Origin: Isoetes taiwanensis | Lineage: Eukaryota; Streptophyta; Lycopodiopsida; Isoetales; Isoetaceae | Direction of reading: 5' to 3' | Assembly: GCA_021234155.1 (NCBI GenBank) | Contig: JAJEKV010000223.1 | Location: 368,001-432,000, forward strand | Length of the DNA: 64,000 nucleotides | Shown here: piece by piece, positions 11,368 through 23,160 of the stretch | Layout of the letters: every line of letters begins with the position of its first letter | Position numbering within the stretch: position 1 is the stretch's first letter | Program-made: the position numbers and the translations under genes | The notes under the pieces: model-generated | Database searches by the model: none | The model's input: the letters and a program-made list of their open reading frames with translations, nothing else | What the model was told of the DNA's origin: nothing

Positions 11368-12024
11368 CTGATTTCAACAATTGTGAGCCTTACATGTTTG
11401 AAGGAAAGAAATAGATAATTCTCAAGACAAACAAGGAACTATCCACTGGGTCGCAAGCAATACACTCGCTCACACAAACAAAAAAAAGAACAACTTTAGA
11501 CAAATAAAAGGATTTTCGTGTGAGCATCCTGAAAATGCATTTGATAGCGTTCTCTTTCTATATGAGCAAGGGAAGCATAGTCTTAGCAATCCTGGCTTGT
11601 GTGTGCTCTTCAATCTGAAGAGTGGGCTTATGATAAACATTTTGGGCTTCAATGGTTTTCAAACCTTCACCTTTCTTCTATCTGAATGGAGTGGTGCTGC
11701 CTTGGAAGGAATATCAACTAAGAACAAGCTTGTAATAGCAGTTTTTCGGTCAATCTCAACTAGAAATGCAGGGGCAGGTATCGTAAATTTTTGGCAACTC
11801 TCTCCAGCTACGCTGATAGTATTTGCAATCATGATGTGAGTTCAAATTTCTATATTATTCGCTCATTCTGCTTATATATCATATCTACAAATGTAATACG
11901 TTGACTACATGTAGGTATATTGCAGTCTATCCAGTTTTCCTTTTAAGAAAAACAACTAGAATGAAAGCTAAGGACCGGAAACGAGGCACCTACAAACAGA
12001 TCTTGAGGCAGTCCAGAAAGTTAC

Positions 12025-12165
12025 TTGCAAAAGAATCTGCATATTTGGCCAGTGCTGTGTTCTTGCTTTGTGTTCTAGAAAACCAAAGCATGCTTTAGTT
12101 GCATACCAACCATTGTGTGGCATAAAGCCTTCCTTTTCTACTAGCCTAAGCTGTTCCATGGCGGA
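12025..12165 (-). other. Intact-looking exon of unrecognised protein
   Basis: An exactly 47-codon open stretch between a 3' splice site (GCAG before 12165) and a 5' splice site (CAA followed by GTAACT). It contains MEQLRLVEKEGFMPHNGW and KACFGFLEHKARTQHW. Further down the minus strand, about 11840-11560, two more stretches look protein-like (KFTIPAPAFLVEIDR; LQIEEHTQARIAKTMLP). I do not recognise the family. They may be exons of one gene, remains of a captured fragment, or chance; the splice borders and amino-acid composition favour the first two. Confidence 0.4.
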
Positions 12166-12345
12166 CTGCACTTAAACAATAAGATTAAATACCTAAGGTG
12201 TTCGTGATGAAGCCCGCTAATATCCAGGAAAATGGGCCATGTTGTTTTGTTATTCCTGCGCCACTATAACTATATTATAGCTGAAACATTCCAGGAACTA
12301 TCTTAAGAATGAAACTTAAAATGCATTTTAAGAAGGGAACCATAC

Positions 12346-12510
12346 CCAAGCAACTAGATTGTGTTCCCCCACTGGACGAGCATTATCAATTGCTTTTCTA
12401 TCGGCGATCATTTCAAGTAATACAACCCCAAAATTGTATACATTAGATTTCAAAGTCAATTGACCCGTCATTGCATACTGTGGTGCACAACAGCCATATG
12501 TTCCCATGAC
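12346..12510 (-). pseudogene. RLCK-VII (PBS1-like) kinase exon fragment
   Basis: A 55-codon exon containing VMGTYG, then [23 protein letters not shown] and RKAIDN. In the family these are the activation-segment end (APEY), subdomain IX and X of receptor-like cytoplasmic kinases that act under pattern-recognition receptors at the plasma membrane. The donor after GCTTGG is GTATGG. Changes at conserved places (APQY for APEY, SNVYNFG for SDVYSFG) and the lack of neighbouring kinase exons indicate a dead fragment. The 5' border lacks a clear AG. Confidence 0.8.
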
Positions 12511-14869
12511 CAGAATGATATCAGTAGATGTTACATGAAATGAAGAACCTTGATTAACTTCAGCTGAAAAACGAGTTGTTTCTTAGCCTCCATTTTTGCT
12601 CCACGGTACAAATTGTGTGGTCTTGCAGAAAGGCTTGGTGCTTGCAGAAAGGCTGAGTGGATTTAATTGAAAAATATCACTGAGAATGTTATGTGCAGGG
12701 CAGCGCATGCTGGGCTCTTGGGCGAATGACATTCTGTGATGAGGTATGTGAAGAAAACATATTGGAAATTTGTCGAGAGTATCTCACATAGTGGAACAAG
12801 AAAGCTGCAAATATATATCAATGAAATTGTCAGCAAAGGGATTTTTTATAGCAAAGTTATGCATGCAGTGCTTTGCACACTTACTTGGATTTCACTGCTG
12901 AAGTTCTGCTATCTGATGAAGAGAAAGAACCAGTAAGAGTTGGTATACATGATTAAATCTGTTCTGAGTGGCCCCTGTTTGTAGCAGTGGAATTACATGC
13001 AATGGCGAAATGGTTTCCAGGGCTGGAATAAGTTGCAAGTGTGGCTCTGTAAGAGGCACTACAGAGTTGTGCTAGAGTGTTCTTGCTCATGCTCTACTAT
13101 AGGTGCTTCATGTTCTTGCAGTTGCTCCTGCTCTACTTCGAAGACAATTACTTATGCCTCAATTGCTTCAACCTAGAACTTTGGAGACAATTCTTATGCT
13201 TCAACATGCTCTCAACCTCAAACAATCATATGCTATAAATAATACTGAAAAAACATTTGCCAATTTTTCCCAAGCAATGAATTTAATTTTCTGCACGAGT
13301 ACGCCTTTGCTCAGCAGATTCTGTAGGATAATTTTGATGTGACCAAAAGAGCTTCTTCTCAGAGGAAATACATATACTATAGCTCTAACAAGTAAATACG
13401 AAGCGATTACCATTTTTGTACGTCGAGGAGGAGGAGGAATTTTTATGTCATGCCACAATTTAGAGCATTCAATTGAACATATGATGCACACACCATACTA
13501 GAATTGCTTTGTTGAGTCCTTCCTCCAACTACCTTACATTGAATGTGACTCTAGATGGCATCGAATACGAGACATTTATTCTAGCACTATTCTGAGAATA
13601 GTGGTCTTTTAGAATAAGAAACCAAAAGTTAGTTTTGCCAATATATATTGCACCTCATCCTTATATACAAGTAAGCTTGTATTGAATTCTATGCAAGAAA
13701 TATGTTCCTAAAATATTTTTTAGCTGCAAACTAATTCTTGTCGTTTAACCTATAGAAGCAATAAGACCCACGTTGGAGAATTAATACTAGAGTTATCCAC
13801 TGAACCATCTGTGGTCCATGGACCAGGATCGGTCCATCGTACCTCTGCCACTTAAACCCACATATCTAGAGAGGAACTTCTCCATTTTCAATCTATCACC
13901 ACCTTTTGAATCTTCACTTGATTCTTTATGATCTGCAAGAATTTCATCACTAATGGATTCACTCATACCTTGTGGTGATTGTCCAAATCTCATATAATTT
14001 AGCAATTTTCGTACTAGTCCATAACTACATTCTTCATATTTTCTAACGCAAAGGGGGTCCAAACCTTGCTAAAGTCAAAAGTAAATGATTTTTTATGATG
14101 TTGATTTGCATGTTCCCAAGTTTTTTCACTATTATATAACATTAAATGAAGTCCCCATACTTAATTTTGCTCAAAAGAGCTGTTTGAGGGTATGCATTAT
14201 TTCTCTCTTATTATTACAAGTTTTTGCCTAATTCTTGTGGTCATAAGTCGACTCTAAGAGCTATAGTTTGATGTTTTTTTAAAGTGCCCATAAGTTATAA
14301 TGGTCTCAATGTTAACTAAAGAATCTCTTACATAGAATTCAGAACAAAAATAAATCTAAAATAATTTAATAAAATCCTTATATCATCTTTAGACGGGTAA
14401 TAAATGATGCATACCATACACTATGCTTATATCTATGTAGATTATAATTTTATCAGCCTATATCTGGTAGATCATCATGCATTCTCTACATTTAGTTGTG
14501 TTTGTGACTACACTATATTGGAGTTTATGCTAATTGCACAAATAATTCATCTTTTATGAAATTCTATATTTTTAATGAATGCAAGCCTTCATTGGCAACA
14601 TAGATGTCAAATTTCATGTGAAAGTGAAATAGTAGTTACAAGATTTAAATATAAATAGTCATGGACCATTAATGGTCAATACCTAAACTTGTCAAAATTT
14701 GAATCATTTAATCAAGATAACACCTTTTCTCAACTCACATATGGTAACACATGTGCATAGAGGTTCTTGATATCGTATATTGCAAAAAACACAAAGAAAC
14801 CTACTTTTTACTTGCTATCGTAAACATCGTATTGTCTTTGCTGCCAGAAGTATTGTAGATTAAGTATGA
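12511..14869. other. Spacer, no supported gene
   Basis: Mostly AT-rich. One 89-codon minus-strand frame at 14062-13793 (contains KYEECSYGLVRKLLNYMRFG) is longer than its surroundings but matches nothing I know. A short near-repeat of CTTCAACCTAGAACTTTGGAG type lies near 13160. I see no RNA gene or repeat structure that I would defend. Confidence 0.4.
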
Positions 14870-14905
14870 CTAGAAACGTGTGCCCGGCGATGCGGGGCAT
14901 TTTCG
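14870..14905 (-). mobile_element. Helitron-like 3' terminus
   Basis: On the minus strand a hairpin GCCCCGC-ATC-GCCGGGC (14882-14898, one mismatched pair) is followed after about ten bases by CTAG and a T (14873-14869). A GC-rich hairpin shortly before CTRR, with insertion before T, is the standard Helitron 3' end. The element would extend toward higher coordinates; its TC 5' end was not found. No Rep/helicase is present, so it would be non-autonomous. Confidence 0.6.
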
Positions 14906-15059
14906 GTGTACGTGTGGAATGCATTTATGGCTATATATGTTTTAGGTGCAATAAATACATATAGATAGAGAAAAGAGATTACCTTTCAAAGTATAAACAG
15001 AAGTAGCTTAATCTTAGCCAAATATATTAGGTCTACACACAAATACAAAATATTTCTAG

Positions 15060-15350
15060 TGCAATATAAAACTATCCTCAATGGACCCACATCATAAGGA
15101 ACCTATTCTACAGAACTCTAGGAACACATGTTGGCTCGATGTAAAGCTCATTTGAGAGGCTGACAGGTATAGAAGCTCCTCTTGTAGCGCATATGATGAT
15201 GAATATGAATGTAGAAACATGCCCTCGGCAATGTCAGGCATTAGTCATATACTACAAAATGATAACTTAATCTTAAATAAATATATTATGTTTATACACA
15301 AATACAGAATGTAACCCAATGGATCCACATCATAAAGAACCTATTCTACA
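15060..15350. repeat. Duplicated segment with a second decayed Helitron-like end
   Basis: About 45 bases beginning CAATGGACCCACATCATAAG (about 15078) recur at about 15318 as a near copy. Between them, at 15209-15236, lies a weakened version of the hairpin-plus-CTRR end (CTAC instead of CTAG). The arrangement suggests tandem copies of one Helitron-like end. Confidence 0.4.
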
Positions 15351-15354
15351 GACC

Positions 15355-15941
15355 CCTGGCAAAGTCGAGGCTGACGTGATCTGTGTTCTCCCTTATCTTG
15401 GCATGCTGACCGAAGCCTGTGAGTGCGATCAGAAGTGCCACGGCCTCTTCTTCTCTCGGGCTGAAGTCCTTGTGGAATATTATCATCTGGCCTTGGCTTA
15501 GGATTGGAAGGTAGTATTAAAGGGCCTTCCCATTCTGAGGTCTTGCTAGTTGTATTCCCGTGCCCCTTCTTCTTGCCGCGTCACATCCACTGCTAGGAGG
15601 TCTTCGTGGTCTCTCCACATGGTGGTTGCGCTGTCTAGGTTGATATTGTTGGATATCTCCCGCATGCTTCTTGCTCGGACGGGATGGCTAGAGCTTGGTC
15701 CTCTCCCTGGCTTGTACAATGTACTTTGTATTGCTTGGAACTCCTCTTCTTGAACACTGGCAGTTGGTGGTAGTACATCTGCCTTATATACTCGTATGCC
15801 GCGATATCTGACATCGTTTCTCTGGCAGAAGAATGTCGTTCTGCTATCTCTCTTGGAACTTTCTGGTAAGAGTAGTCGATGAGGTCCCTATGCTACCCTT
15901 CTGCAATCAACCCCCTCGATACTGAGCCCTTCTTCTAAGCA
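15355..15941 (-). pseudogene. Downstream half of an unrecognised ORF split by the chromovirus
   Basis: GC-richer than its neighbours. The minus strand from 15941 reads openly (CLEEGLSIEGVDCRR) until a stop near 15890, and further open pieces, in other frames, follow to about 15355 (for example DSATTMWRDHEDLLAVDV). If the retrotransposon and one 5-base duplication are ignored, the frame is continuous with the piece at 23347-24060. No domain is recognised; charged composition would suit a gag-like or transposon protein. Confidence 0.45.
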
Positions 15942-15946
15942 GTATG

Positions 15947-16129
15947 TGGAAGGAACCCCAAGAGAGAGAATGCCAATTTTACTATCTGATACTTCTCTTT
16001 TTTATTACGTATTCAAAAATGGTACAAAAGAGGACATAAGTCCCAAAATGAAAAGTCACGTCTCAAAAGACATACAAAAGTATAAATATAGTATATTATG
16101 TATTCCTACCATGATCATGGTTTCTTACA
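15947..16129 (-). repeat. Chromovirus 3' LTR
   Basis: 183 bases, plus-strand ends TGGAAGG and TTCTTACA. Close copy of 23161-23341. The plus-strand bases 16130-16142 next to it read, on the minus strand, as the purine-rich AAGTCGAAGAGAA, a plausible but weak polypurine tract for plus-strand priming. Confidence 0.92.
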
Positions 16130-16224
16130 TTCTCTTCGACTTAAAGAAGACAATGTCCTCATTGTCGAAGTCCCAAGTATTCTTTCAGAATCTCAGGATA
16201 GTCAGCGACAAAGGAAGATGATTC

Positions 16225-19200
16225 TCATGTTGCATCTTCGACAGGCAAACTCTTCCATTGGACCAAGTATTCCAATACCATTGTTCGACGGGTCAGAACT
16301 CTCTCTCTTGTATCCAAGATCTTAAGAGGTTCCACTAGAACCTTATTGCCTTCAACAAACTGAGGTGGCAGTGCATCCTCAGGTTCCAACTGAGTTGTTT
16401 CACTTGATTATGCCAGCGTGGGGAGGATGGCCGTTGAAGTTCTTGGCGCCTGCGGCTAGGGCGGCGACGGCAGGGAGAGGCCGCCCCTTTTCCTACCTTT
16501 CCGGCACTGCTGCAATTTCTTGTATCTGCTTAGGATTGAGCCAGCGGCTAGCAGGGATCGGGGCAAACATCTTTCTGGGTCTGAATCTTTCATCACCGGC
16601 TGAAGAATTTGTGGCCTTTGAAGCATCTTCTGGGCGGTTTCTTGATCTCAGGTAAACCACTAACGTGGTATTTCGTTCTAATGCTCCTAGCATTATAATC
16701 TTTCCTGCATCTTGCAAAGATTACACCGAAATAGCGCGGAAGCTTATAAGGTGGAATGAAATCTTGTGAGTTCTTGAACAAAGGCGTTTCTTGGCCTGTA
16801 AAATTTGGCAGTCTGTTCTTTCTTTACAAAACTTGGAAAATTGTTGGCTACTTCCGTCATTTACTCTTCCCATTCTTTCTCACTAGCAAGAAAGATTCAG
16901 GTTATTCATGATAAGATCAGAATCTGCCTTTTATCATGAAGTCCTTGTGGAATTCCGGAATTATTAGAATCGATATGAAGTACAGGAAATGAGATCAGTC
17001 TAGGGGCCGAGCTAGGGACATCGTGTGAGCAGGAAGAAGCTTTTATATCATAAACCAGACTTTTGGGAGGAGTCTTGGCGGCTGGGCTAGTGGGTCTAGC
17101 CTACTTAGGCTGACTGTTTTGCATCCCAACAATGCAGCAACTAAACTGGTTTCATATTATGGTACTTCCTTCTATGTTCAGTGGTTCTAGATCTTCCGCT
17201 TTGGTTCTTCTATATGTAAAAGAAAGCTTCGGGAGCTATTTTTCCAGTATCTTCTTGTCTATCCTGGTTACCAAATGGGAGATTATCATGCGCTTCATGT
17301 ATATATCAGCTTACAGAGCAAAGAATAAGTTTCAACGCATAAAGGATGAAGATGTTGAGGCTTCTCCTGTAGTAATCCTTTATATGTTTGAAACATTGTA
17401 CTTCTTATTTTGATAAATATAAAAAACACCCCGTTCTCTCAAAAAAAAAAAAAGTTGTTTCACTTTCAATGAAAGGTTTCAAGAGTGAAACGTAAAATAC
17501 TGGATGGATTTTCTTCCATGTGATGGGAAGCTTAAGTCCATAACTTACATCGTTGAACTTGCGCAATATTTCATAAGGTCCAAAGTATCTTGCTCGTAAC
17601 TTTGGATACTTCTTGTTCACGGAAGCATAACGATGTGGTGCAATGTACACCAACACCTTCTCTCCCACCAAAAATTCTAAATGTCTTCGATGGCGATCAG
17701 CAAACCTCTTTTGTTGGAGTTGTGCATGACTTAACTTATCTCTTAGGGAAGTAATAATACCACCCATCTCCTCAACAACTTGATTAGCCATCTCTACTCG
17801 AGAATTTGCCAACCAATTAGCAGGTGTCCGGGGAGTAAAGCCATATGCTGCATGGAAAGGAGTAACACATGTAGAAGCATGCAATGAGCTATTATAGGCA
17901 AACTCTATTAGTGGAAGTTAATCTTCCCACAACTTAGGTTTATTTGCAGTATAGCTTCGTAACATAGCTTCAAGAGTTTGATTAGTCCTTTATGTTTGAC
18001 CATTCGTTTCAGGATGATAAGATGAACTAAACTTAAGTTCTGTTCCAAGAGACTCAAATAAACTTGTCCAAAAATGACCAGTAAATTTAGAATCTCGATC
18101 GGACACAATCGACTTAGGGAGACCATGTAGCTTAAAAACATCTTTAATAAATAGTTAAGCTACCTGGCTGCCTGTAATGGCTTTCTTACATGGCAAAAAA
18201 TGTGCCGACTTAGTCAATCGGTCAACAATGACCAAGGTTGCATCATTCTTTCGTAAGGTTCTTGGGAGTCCTGTGATGAAATCCATAGATATTGATTCCC
18301 ATCTCTCCTTTGGGATATCTAGTGGATGTAAGAGCCCAGCAGGACGGTGAGTATCAAGCTTTATGCGTTGACACACCAAACATCCTTGGACAAAGCGTTC
18401 AATATCAGTTTTCATGCGTGGCCAATAATACACGAAAGCCACATGTTCATAAGTCTTAGAGAAACCGGGATGTGCAACATATGGTTCCTTGAAGAGAATA
18501 ATCTTTATAGAGAGAAATCTCGGCTTGACTCCATTCTTTCCTAGTCAAGCTAGAGAAAACCTGCTTAAGTTCGTGATCATGCTTATAAAGTGATGGAAAC
18601 TGGCTAGCAAAGTCAGTGGTTATCACTGAAATTGCATTAGCATGTGCTCTTCGGCTTAGAGCATCTGCCACTACATTCTTACTTCCAGGAATATAAATGA
18701 TCTCAAAGGGCTGGAAGTTGGCTATGAATGCGAGCCATCTTGCTTGTCATTTATTCATAACAGGTTGTGTAGAATAATAGCGTAAAGCTTGATGGTCAGT
18801 TTTAACACAGAAGGGAGCATTCATTAAGTAATGCTTCCATTTCTGGAGAGCATAAATCATAGCTAGAAATTCCTTATCATAAACAGAATAATAGCATCTG
18901 CGCTAGAAAACTTATGACTTTCATAAGCAATAACTTTTCCCTCTTGCATTAATACAGCTCCGATCCCATAATCACTTGCATCCGTCATAACATCATAAGG
19001 CTTGTGAGGATCTGCGATGGTCAAAATAGGAGCCATTGTTAATGCATCCTTAAGGTTCATAAAGCTTCGTTCAGCTTGTTGAGTCCATCAAAATGGAACA
19101 TTCTTACGCAACAAACTAGTCAAAAGTGTTGCCTCTAGAGAGAAATTCTTAACAAACTTACGATGAAAACTTGCAAGACCAAGAAAGGATCTTACATCAT

Positions 19201-21847
19201 GTTGGTTCTTTGGTATAGGCCATGTGCATATTGCCATAACCTTCTGTGGATCAACTAAAATTCCTTGGGCAGAGATAAAATGTCCCAAGTATTCAATGTG
19301 ATCTCTAAAGAAGAAACTTTTCTTAGGATTGTTAAAATATTCATGTTTTTGCAATAGGGTCAAAACAACTTTTACCAATTCCTCATGTTCTTCTAGGCTC
19401 TTAGAATACACAAGAATGTCATCGAGATACACAATAACACTCTTCTGAAGATGGTCACGAAATAGATCATGCATAGCTGCAATAAATGTGGCAAGAGCAT
19501 TAGTTAAACCAAAAGGCATAACCATATATTCATAGTGACCAAAGTGTGTTCTAAAGGTCGTCTTATGTTCATGACCTTCTTTAATCCTTATCTGATGATA
19601 TCCGCTTTTCAAATCAATTTTAAAAAAATATTTGCTACCTTGAAGACGATCTAAAAGATCATCAATATGTGGCAGCGGGTATCGATTCTAGATGGTTATC
19701 TTGTTGAGCGCACGATAATCCACACAAAGCCGCATGCTCTTGTCCCTTTTCTTTACCAATAACACAGGTGCACCGTAAGGACTACGACTTGGGTGGATAT
19801 AACCTCGCTCAAGAAGATCGGCAAGATGACGCTCGATCTCCAAAGATTCTTGATGCGAGACTTGATAGGGAGCTCGAGATGGAGGAGCGGACCCCGGAGC
19901 AATGTCAATCGCATGGTCCACACTCCTTCGTGGAGGTAGCTCCGGACTGGAGTCCTGCATCAGAAAGGTCTTAAATTCATGAAGAGGAAATGTAGGTGGA
20001 AAGATGGAAAAGTCAACACCCTTCTTAGTTTCCTCATTTTCATATGCTTTATCATGTACAAGTAAGATAAACAATTGAGCTTGTTGTTTACGTACTAACT
20101 TCTTAACTTGAATGGCCAAGAGTAATGGAGTCGATGGTAAATCACGCTCTCCTTGCAATTCATATCTTTTTCCGTCTACCTGAAGTTTCATAATGTGTCG
20201 TCGAAAGCTGATGAATGGATCATACTTCCACAACCACTCTTGACCGATAATCATATCAATATGGGTCAATTCCATGACAACAAAAGAATCTCGTGCATGA
20301 AAAGTCTGAATTCGGTAGGTGATGTCCTCCACCTTATCAGAGGAGATTTGAGAACTCCCATCTGCGACTTGGATATCAAGTGGCTGGTCGTGGGGACTGG
20401 TTGGGAGTCTTAACTTAGAGGCCATGGTGCGTGAAATAAAATTATGAGAACACCCTGAGTCTACTAGAATAATAAACTCTTGACCCCTTAAGGACCCCTT
20501 GATCTTAAAAGTGTCGTTTGGTAAAAATGAGGTGTCTTTTACTTGGGCGACCCCCACAAATACCACATTGTTGGATCCTGTATTCTTACTTCTCTTATTG
20601 TTGTTCTTAGGGTTATCCCCTTCATTCTTAGTATTGCTCTTAGGTTTCTTATAGAGACATTGGTAAAACATATGCCCACCTTTTCCACATATATAACATA
20701 AGCCTTTTTGTCTGTACTTTGTCTTTTGTCGATCATTAAGTTTCTTGAAGACAGGTTTATTATCATTCTTCTTAAAAGAACTTTGGTGAGGATCCTTATT
20801 ATTAGAGGAAATTCGAATTGAAGCATTTCGATCAATACCTTTTTGATCAAGATCAGGTATGAAGTCTGCTACTGCCTCAGCAAGTTCAATCACATCTTGA
20901 AGATCTTCAGGAGATGATTTCTCAACTTCTCTTCTTACATACTTCTTTAGTCCCCAAAGAAATTGATGCAGCTTCATCTTCTCTGTTAGATCCTCAATCT
21001 CCAAAACACAGGATGTAAAATCTTGCACATAGGAAGCAATGCTTCCTGTTTGGCGTAATTCATGTAACTTATCCCTCAATTTGAGATCGGCATTAGAAGG
21101 TATGAAATAGTTCCGTAAATTCTTAATAAACTTGGGCCATGTTTCAATCTTATGTGCCTGCCCTAGTTGGACAGCCTTGGTATGGCGTCGCCACCATGAC
21201 AAGGCATCCTTTTCTAAGGAGTTTGAGGCACAAAGGATCTTCTTCAAATTTGGGGTTTCAGCAGATTGAAAATATTGTTCCATTTTAAAAATCCAATCGG
21301 AGAGGATCGTTTTATTTCTAGCCCCATTATATGGTTTAGGCAAAGGAGGAACATAAGATTTCTTATCTCTTTTTAAAAGGTGGTATAATTGTTTAATCTC
21401 CGGAGAGAAGTCGTGGGGTTCCTCTTTGCCTTTTTGTCTATCTCCCTTCTCTTCGTCTTCATCAGAATCCTCATCACGCCTGCGCCAACGGCTCCCTTCA
21501 CTTCGTAACTTGGCGAGTTGGGCAGCCATAGTATGAAGTTGCGCACGCAGATTATGCATTTCCTCTTGGAGAGGTTCCCCGATGTCAAAGTCCTCTCTCT
21601 CCAAATCCATGTCCAAGCGGTCCCCATGTTTCTCATGTTTATCGTCTTCAAGTTTAACATCCTGAAGCATTTCTGTATCAAGGGGAACTGAAGTGCTTGC
21701 TTCTGGCTTGGGATCGCTATCTTTGGGTGGGTCTCTAGGGGAGATGCCCCCACCGTTGGAGTGGTACTAGATTCTTTTAGAGGGCCATCTTTTCTTAAAG
21801 GATACGGGGAGCGCATTGGCACCGCCCGTGGCTTTTCTTCTAGACAT
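16225..21847 (-). pseudogene. Chromovirus gag-pol polyprotein (disrupted)
   Basis: Start chosen at the ATG 21847-21845 (MSRRKATGG). An in-frame TAG follows at 21769-21767, then 660 open codons from 21670. In order: coiled acidic N part; gag core with [15 protein letters not shown] and [15 protein letters not shown]; zinc knuckle [14 protein letters not shown] near 20690; aspartic protease [11 protein letters not shown] near 20450; reverse transcriptase with [21 protein letters not shown] and the active-site YLDD near 19425; RNase H with DASDYGIGAVL; integrase zinc finger and core (CLVCQRIK, MDFITGLP, VDRLTKSAHFLP); then FGPYEIL. The chromodomain (EYLVQWKSLP near 16250) continues beyond a nested insertion at 16406-17453. 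Stops interrupt RT (19690), the RT/RNase H linker (19088), RNase H and integrase; the W of the chromodomain DATWE motif is a TGA at 16225-16227. Confidence 0.93.
16406..17453 (+). mobile_element. Poly(A) retroposon copy A (1048 bp) nested in the chromovirus
   Basis: Ends in a run of 13 A's (17441-17453) and is flanked by a perfect 12-base duplication GTTGTTTCACTT (16394-16405 and 17454-17465). This is the mark of LINE-mediated target-primed insertion. It lies inside the chromovirus pol frame: the same codons (ESETT) occur at both borders. The body has no protein I recognise. Its 3' part resembles the element at 41655-42709 (shared GATGTTGAGGCTTCTCCTGT and a GGAGGAGTC-GGCGGCTGGGC module). Confidence 0.9.
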
Positions 21848-21959
21848 CTTAAATAACCTTCAAAGTGCAATAGGTTATTTTAGCTTAGCATAAGCTTAAG
21901 CTTTCTTAGACTTATAAGATTTGAAAAATAAAATAAAAAGAATAGAAGGGCTTCCTTAA

Positions 21960-22095
21960 AAGGTTTGTTCTTAATGTAAACGATTTCTTAAACCCGTGAT
22001 TGAACCCGTGACCTCATAGTACAAACCTCAAAGCCTTAACCAATAAACTAATAGCTAATCTCTTTTATTTTGATACATATGTTAAATATTGTATT
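21960..22095 (-). repeat. tRNA-like SINE fragment in the chromovirus leader
   Basis: On the minus strand TAGCTATTAG-TTATTGGTTAAGGC resembles a pol III A box and, about 30 bases on, GGTTCAATC resembles a B box. The spacing fits a tRNA-derived head. It is weaker than the pair at 43.4 and 48.4 kb, and there is no clear tail or duplication, so this is tentative. Confidence 0.35.
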
Positions 22096-22284
22096 GTTTT
22101 ATTCTATAACTATTTTTTTTTTCTTCCCCTCTTTGTGCTCTGCAGAGTTACAGGTTACAATGGCGATGGCGGATGGCGGAATCTGACGGCGAATGTGTCT
22201 TCACACGGTGACGGTTTCTAGGCAGTGCTTAGAATTGCCTTGATGATTTCTTATGATGGATTTGCTTCCCTTTATGTATAAGGG

Positions 22285-22381
22285 AAAGATCTTCTGCTTG
22301 CATTTCTGGGCTGGAAAGCATGCCGACGCGCGAAGCACGGAGGCATGCTTGACAGCCCAGAAATGCAAGCAGAAGGTCTTT
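22285..22381. other. Long perfect-arm hairpin in the chromovirus 5' leader
   Basis: Arms 22285-22313 and 22353-22381 are 29 bases each and pair at 28 positions, the remaining one being a possible G-U in RNA. The 39-base loop contains a further GCATGCC/GGCATGC pair. The arm contains CTTCTGCTTGCATTTCTGGG. In the genomic RNA this would be a very stable stem-loop near the 5' end. A packaging or dimerisation signal, a small-RNA source or a captured palindrome are all possible. Confidence 0.85.
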
Positions 22382-23146
22382 GGCATAACGTGAAGGCAGC
22401 TTAGATGCAATCTAGGCGGGTAGAAACATCAGAATTGCAAGTAAAACAGTAGAATCGGGGGGTAGAAACTGCAGAATCGCAGGTAAAAACTTCGATATGT
22501 CGAGTAAAAACAGAGAGCCAAGTTTTGCGCCCGTTCAAAAATTTTAGGCAACATTCTTTAAAAGAAACATTGCCACGTGGCGCGTCGTGGTTGGCTCCGT
22601 GGCCTGGATCGCATCTAACCTACCTTTACGACGGATTTTCTTACCCTAGCAGGGCAAAAAATAGATTTGCTTCTTGTTCCTGGAAGGATTTGCTTTTCTT
22701 GTTGGCTATTTCGGAGGTATTTGCAATACCCGAGTCTTAATCTTGTTCACGTGCAAAGATGGCTCCAGCAATCATCAACATGGTCGGATTATTTGCAACA
22801 GCAGAGTCTTACAGCGTTTTCCTGGCCCCGAAATTTTGTGTGCAGACCCACAGACCTTTGTGTGTGCTCTGCTTCCTGTTCTTATTTCTACTTGTAATAT
22901 TTTAGAATTCCTTTAAGGGTTCTTACAGTGATTTCCGGCAAGCCTGCTTATGGGCACATTGTACATACTATGCATGGAATTTTTAAGACAGATCTTGCCA
23001 GAATGCTATTCTTATTCAGTACTTTCAAATTTTATTATAAGTTTATTCTAAATTTCTTGCGTTTTCTATTCATTACTCCATGCAGAAACAGTTAATTCTT
23101 AGTACAAATCAAAATGTAAGCAAGAATTGCATCTTATTTCTGAGTT

Positions 23147-23158
23147 GCTCTGATACCA
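23147..23158 (-). promoter_or_regulatory. Chromovirus primer binding site (tRNA-iMet type)
   Basis: Minus-strand TGGTATCAGAGC, two bases inside the 5' LTR, is the complement of the 3' end of plant initiator methionine tRNA, the usual primer for minus-strand DNA synthesis in plant LTR elements. Confidence 0.9.
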
Positions 23159-23160
23159 AT

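Noticed and set aside
13793-14062. An 89-codon minus-strand protein
   Set aside because: No motif, no splice borders that I trust, AT-rich surroundings; listed only as spacer.
19768-20413. Plus-strand frames inside the chromovirus
   Set aside because: Antisense to reverse transcriptase and protease; no motif and no independent support.
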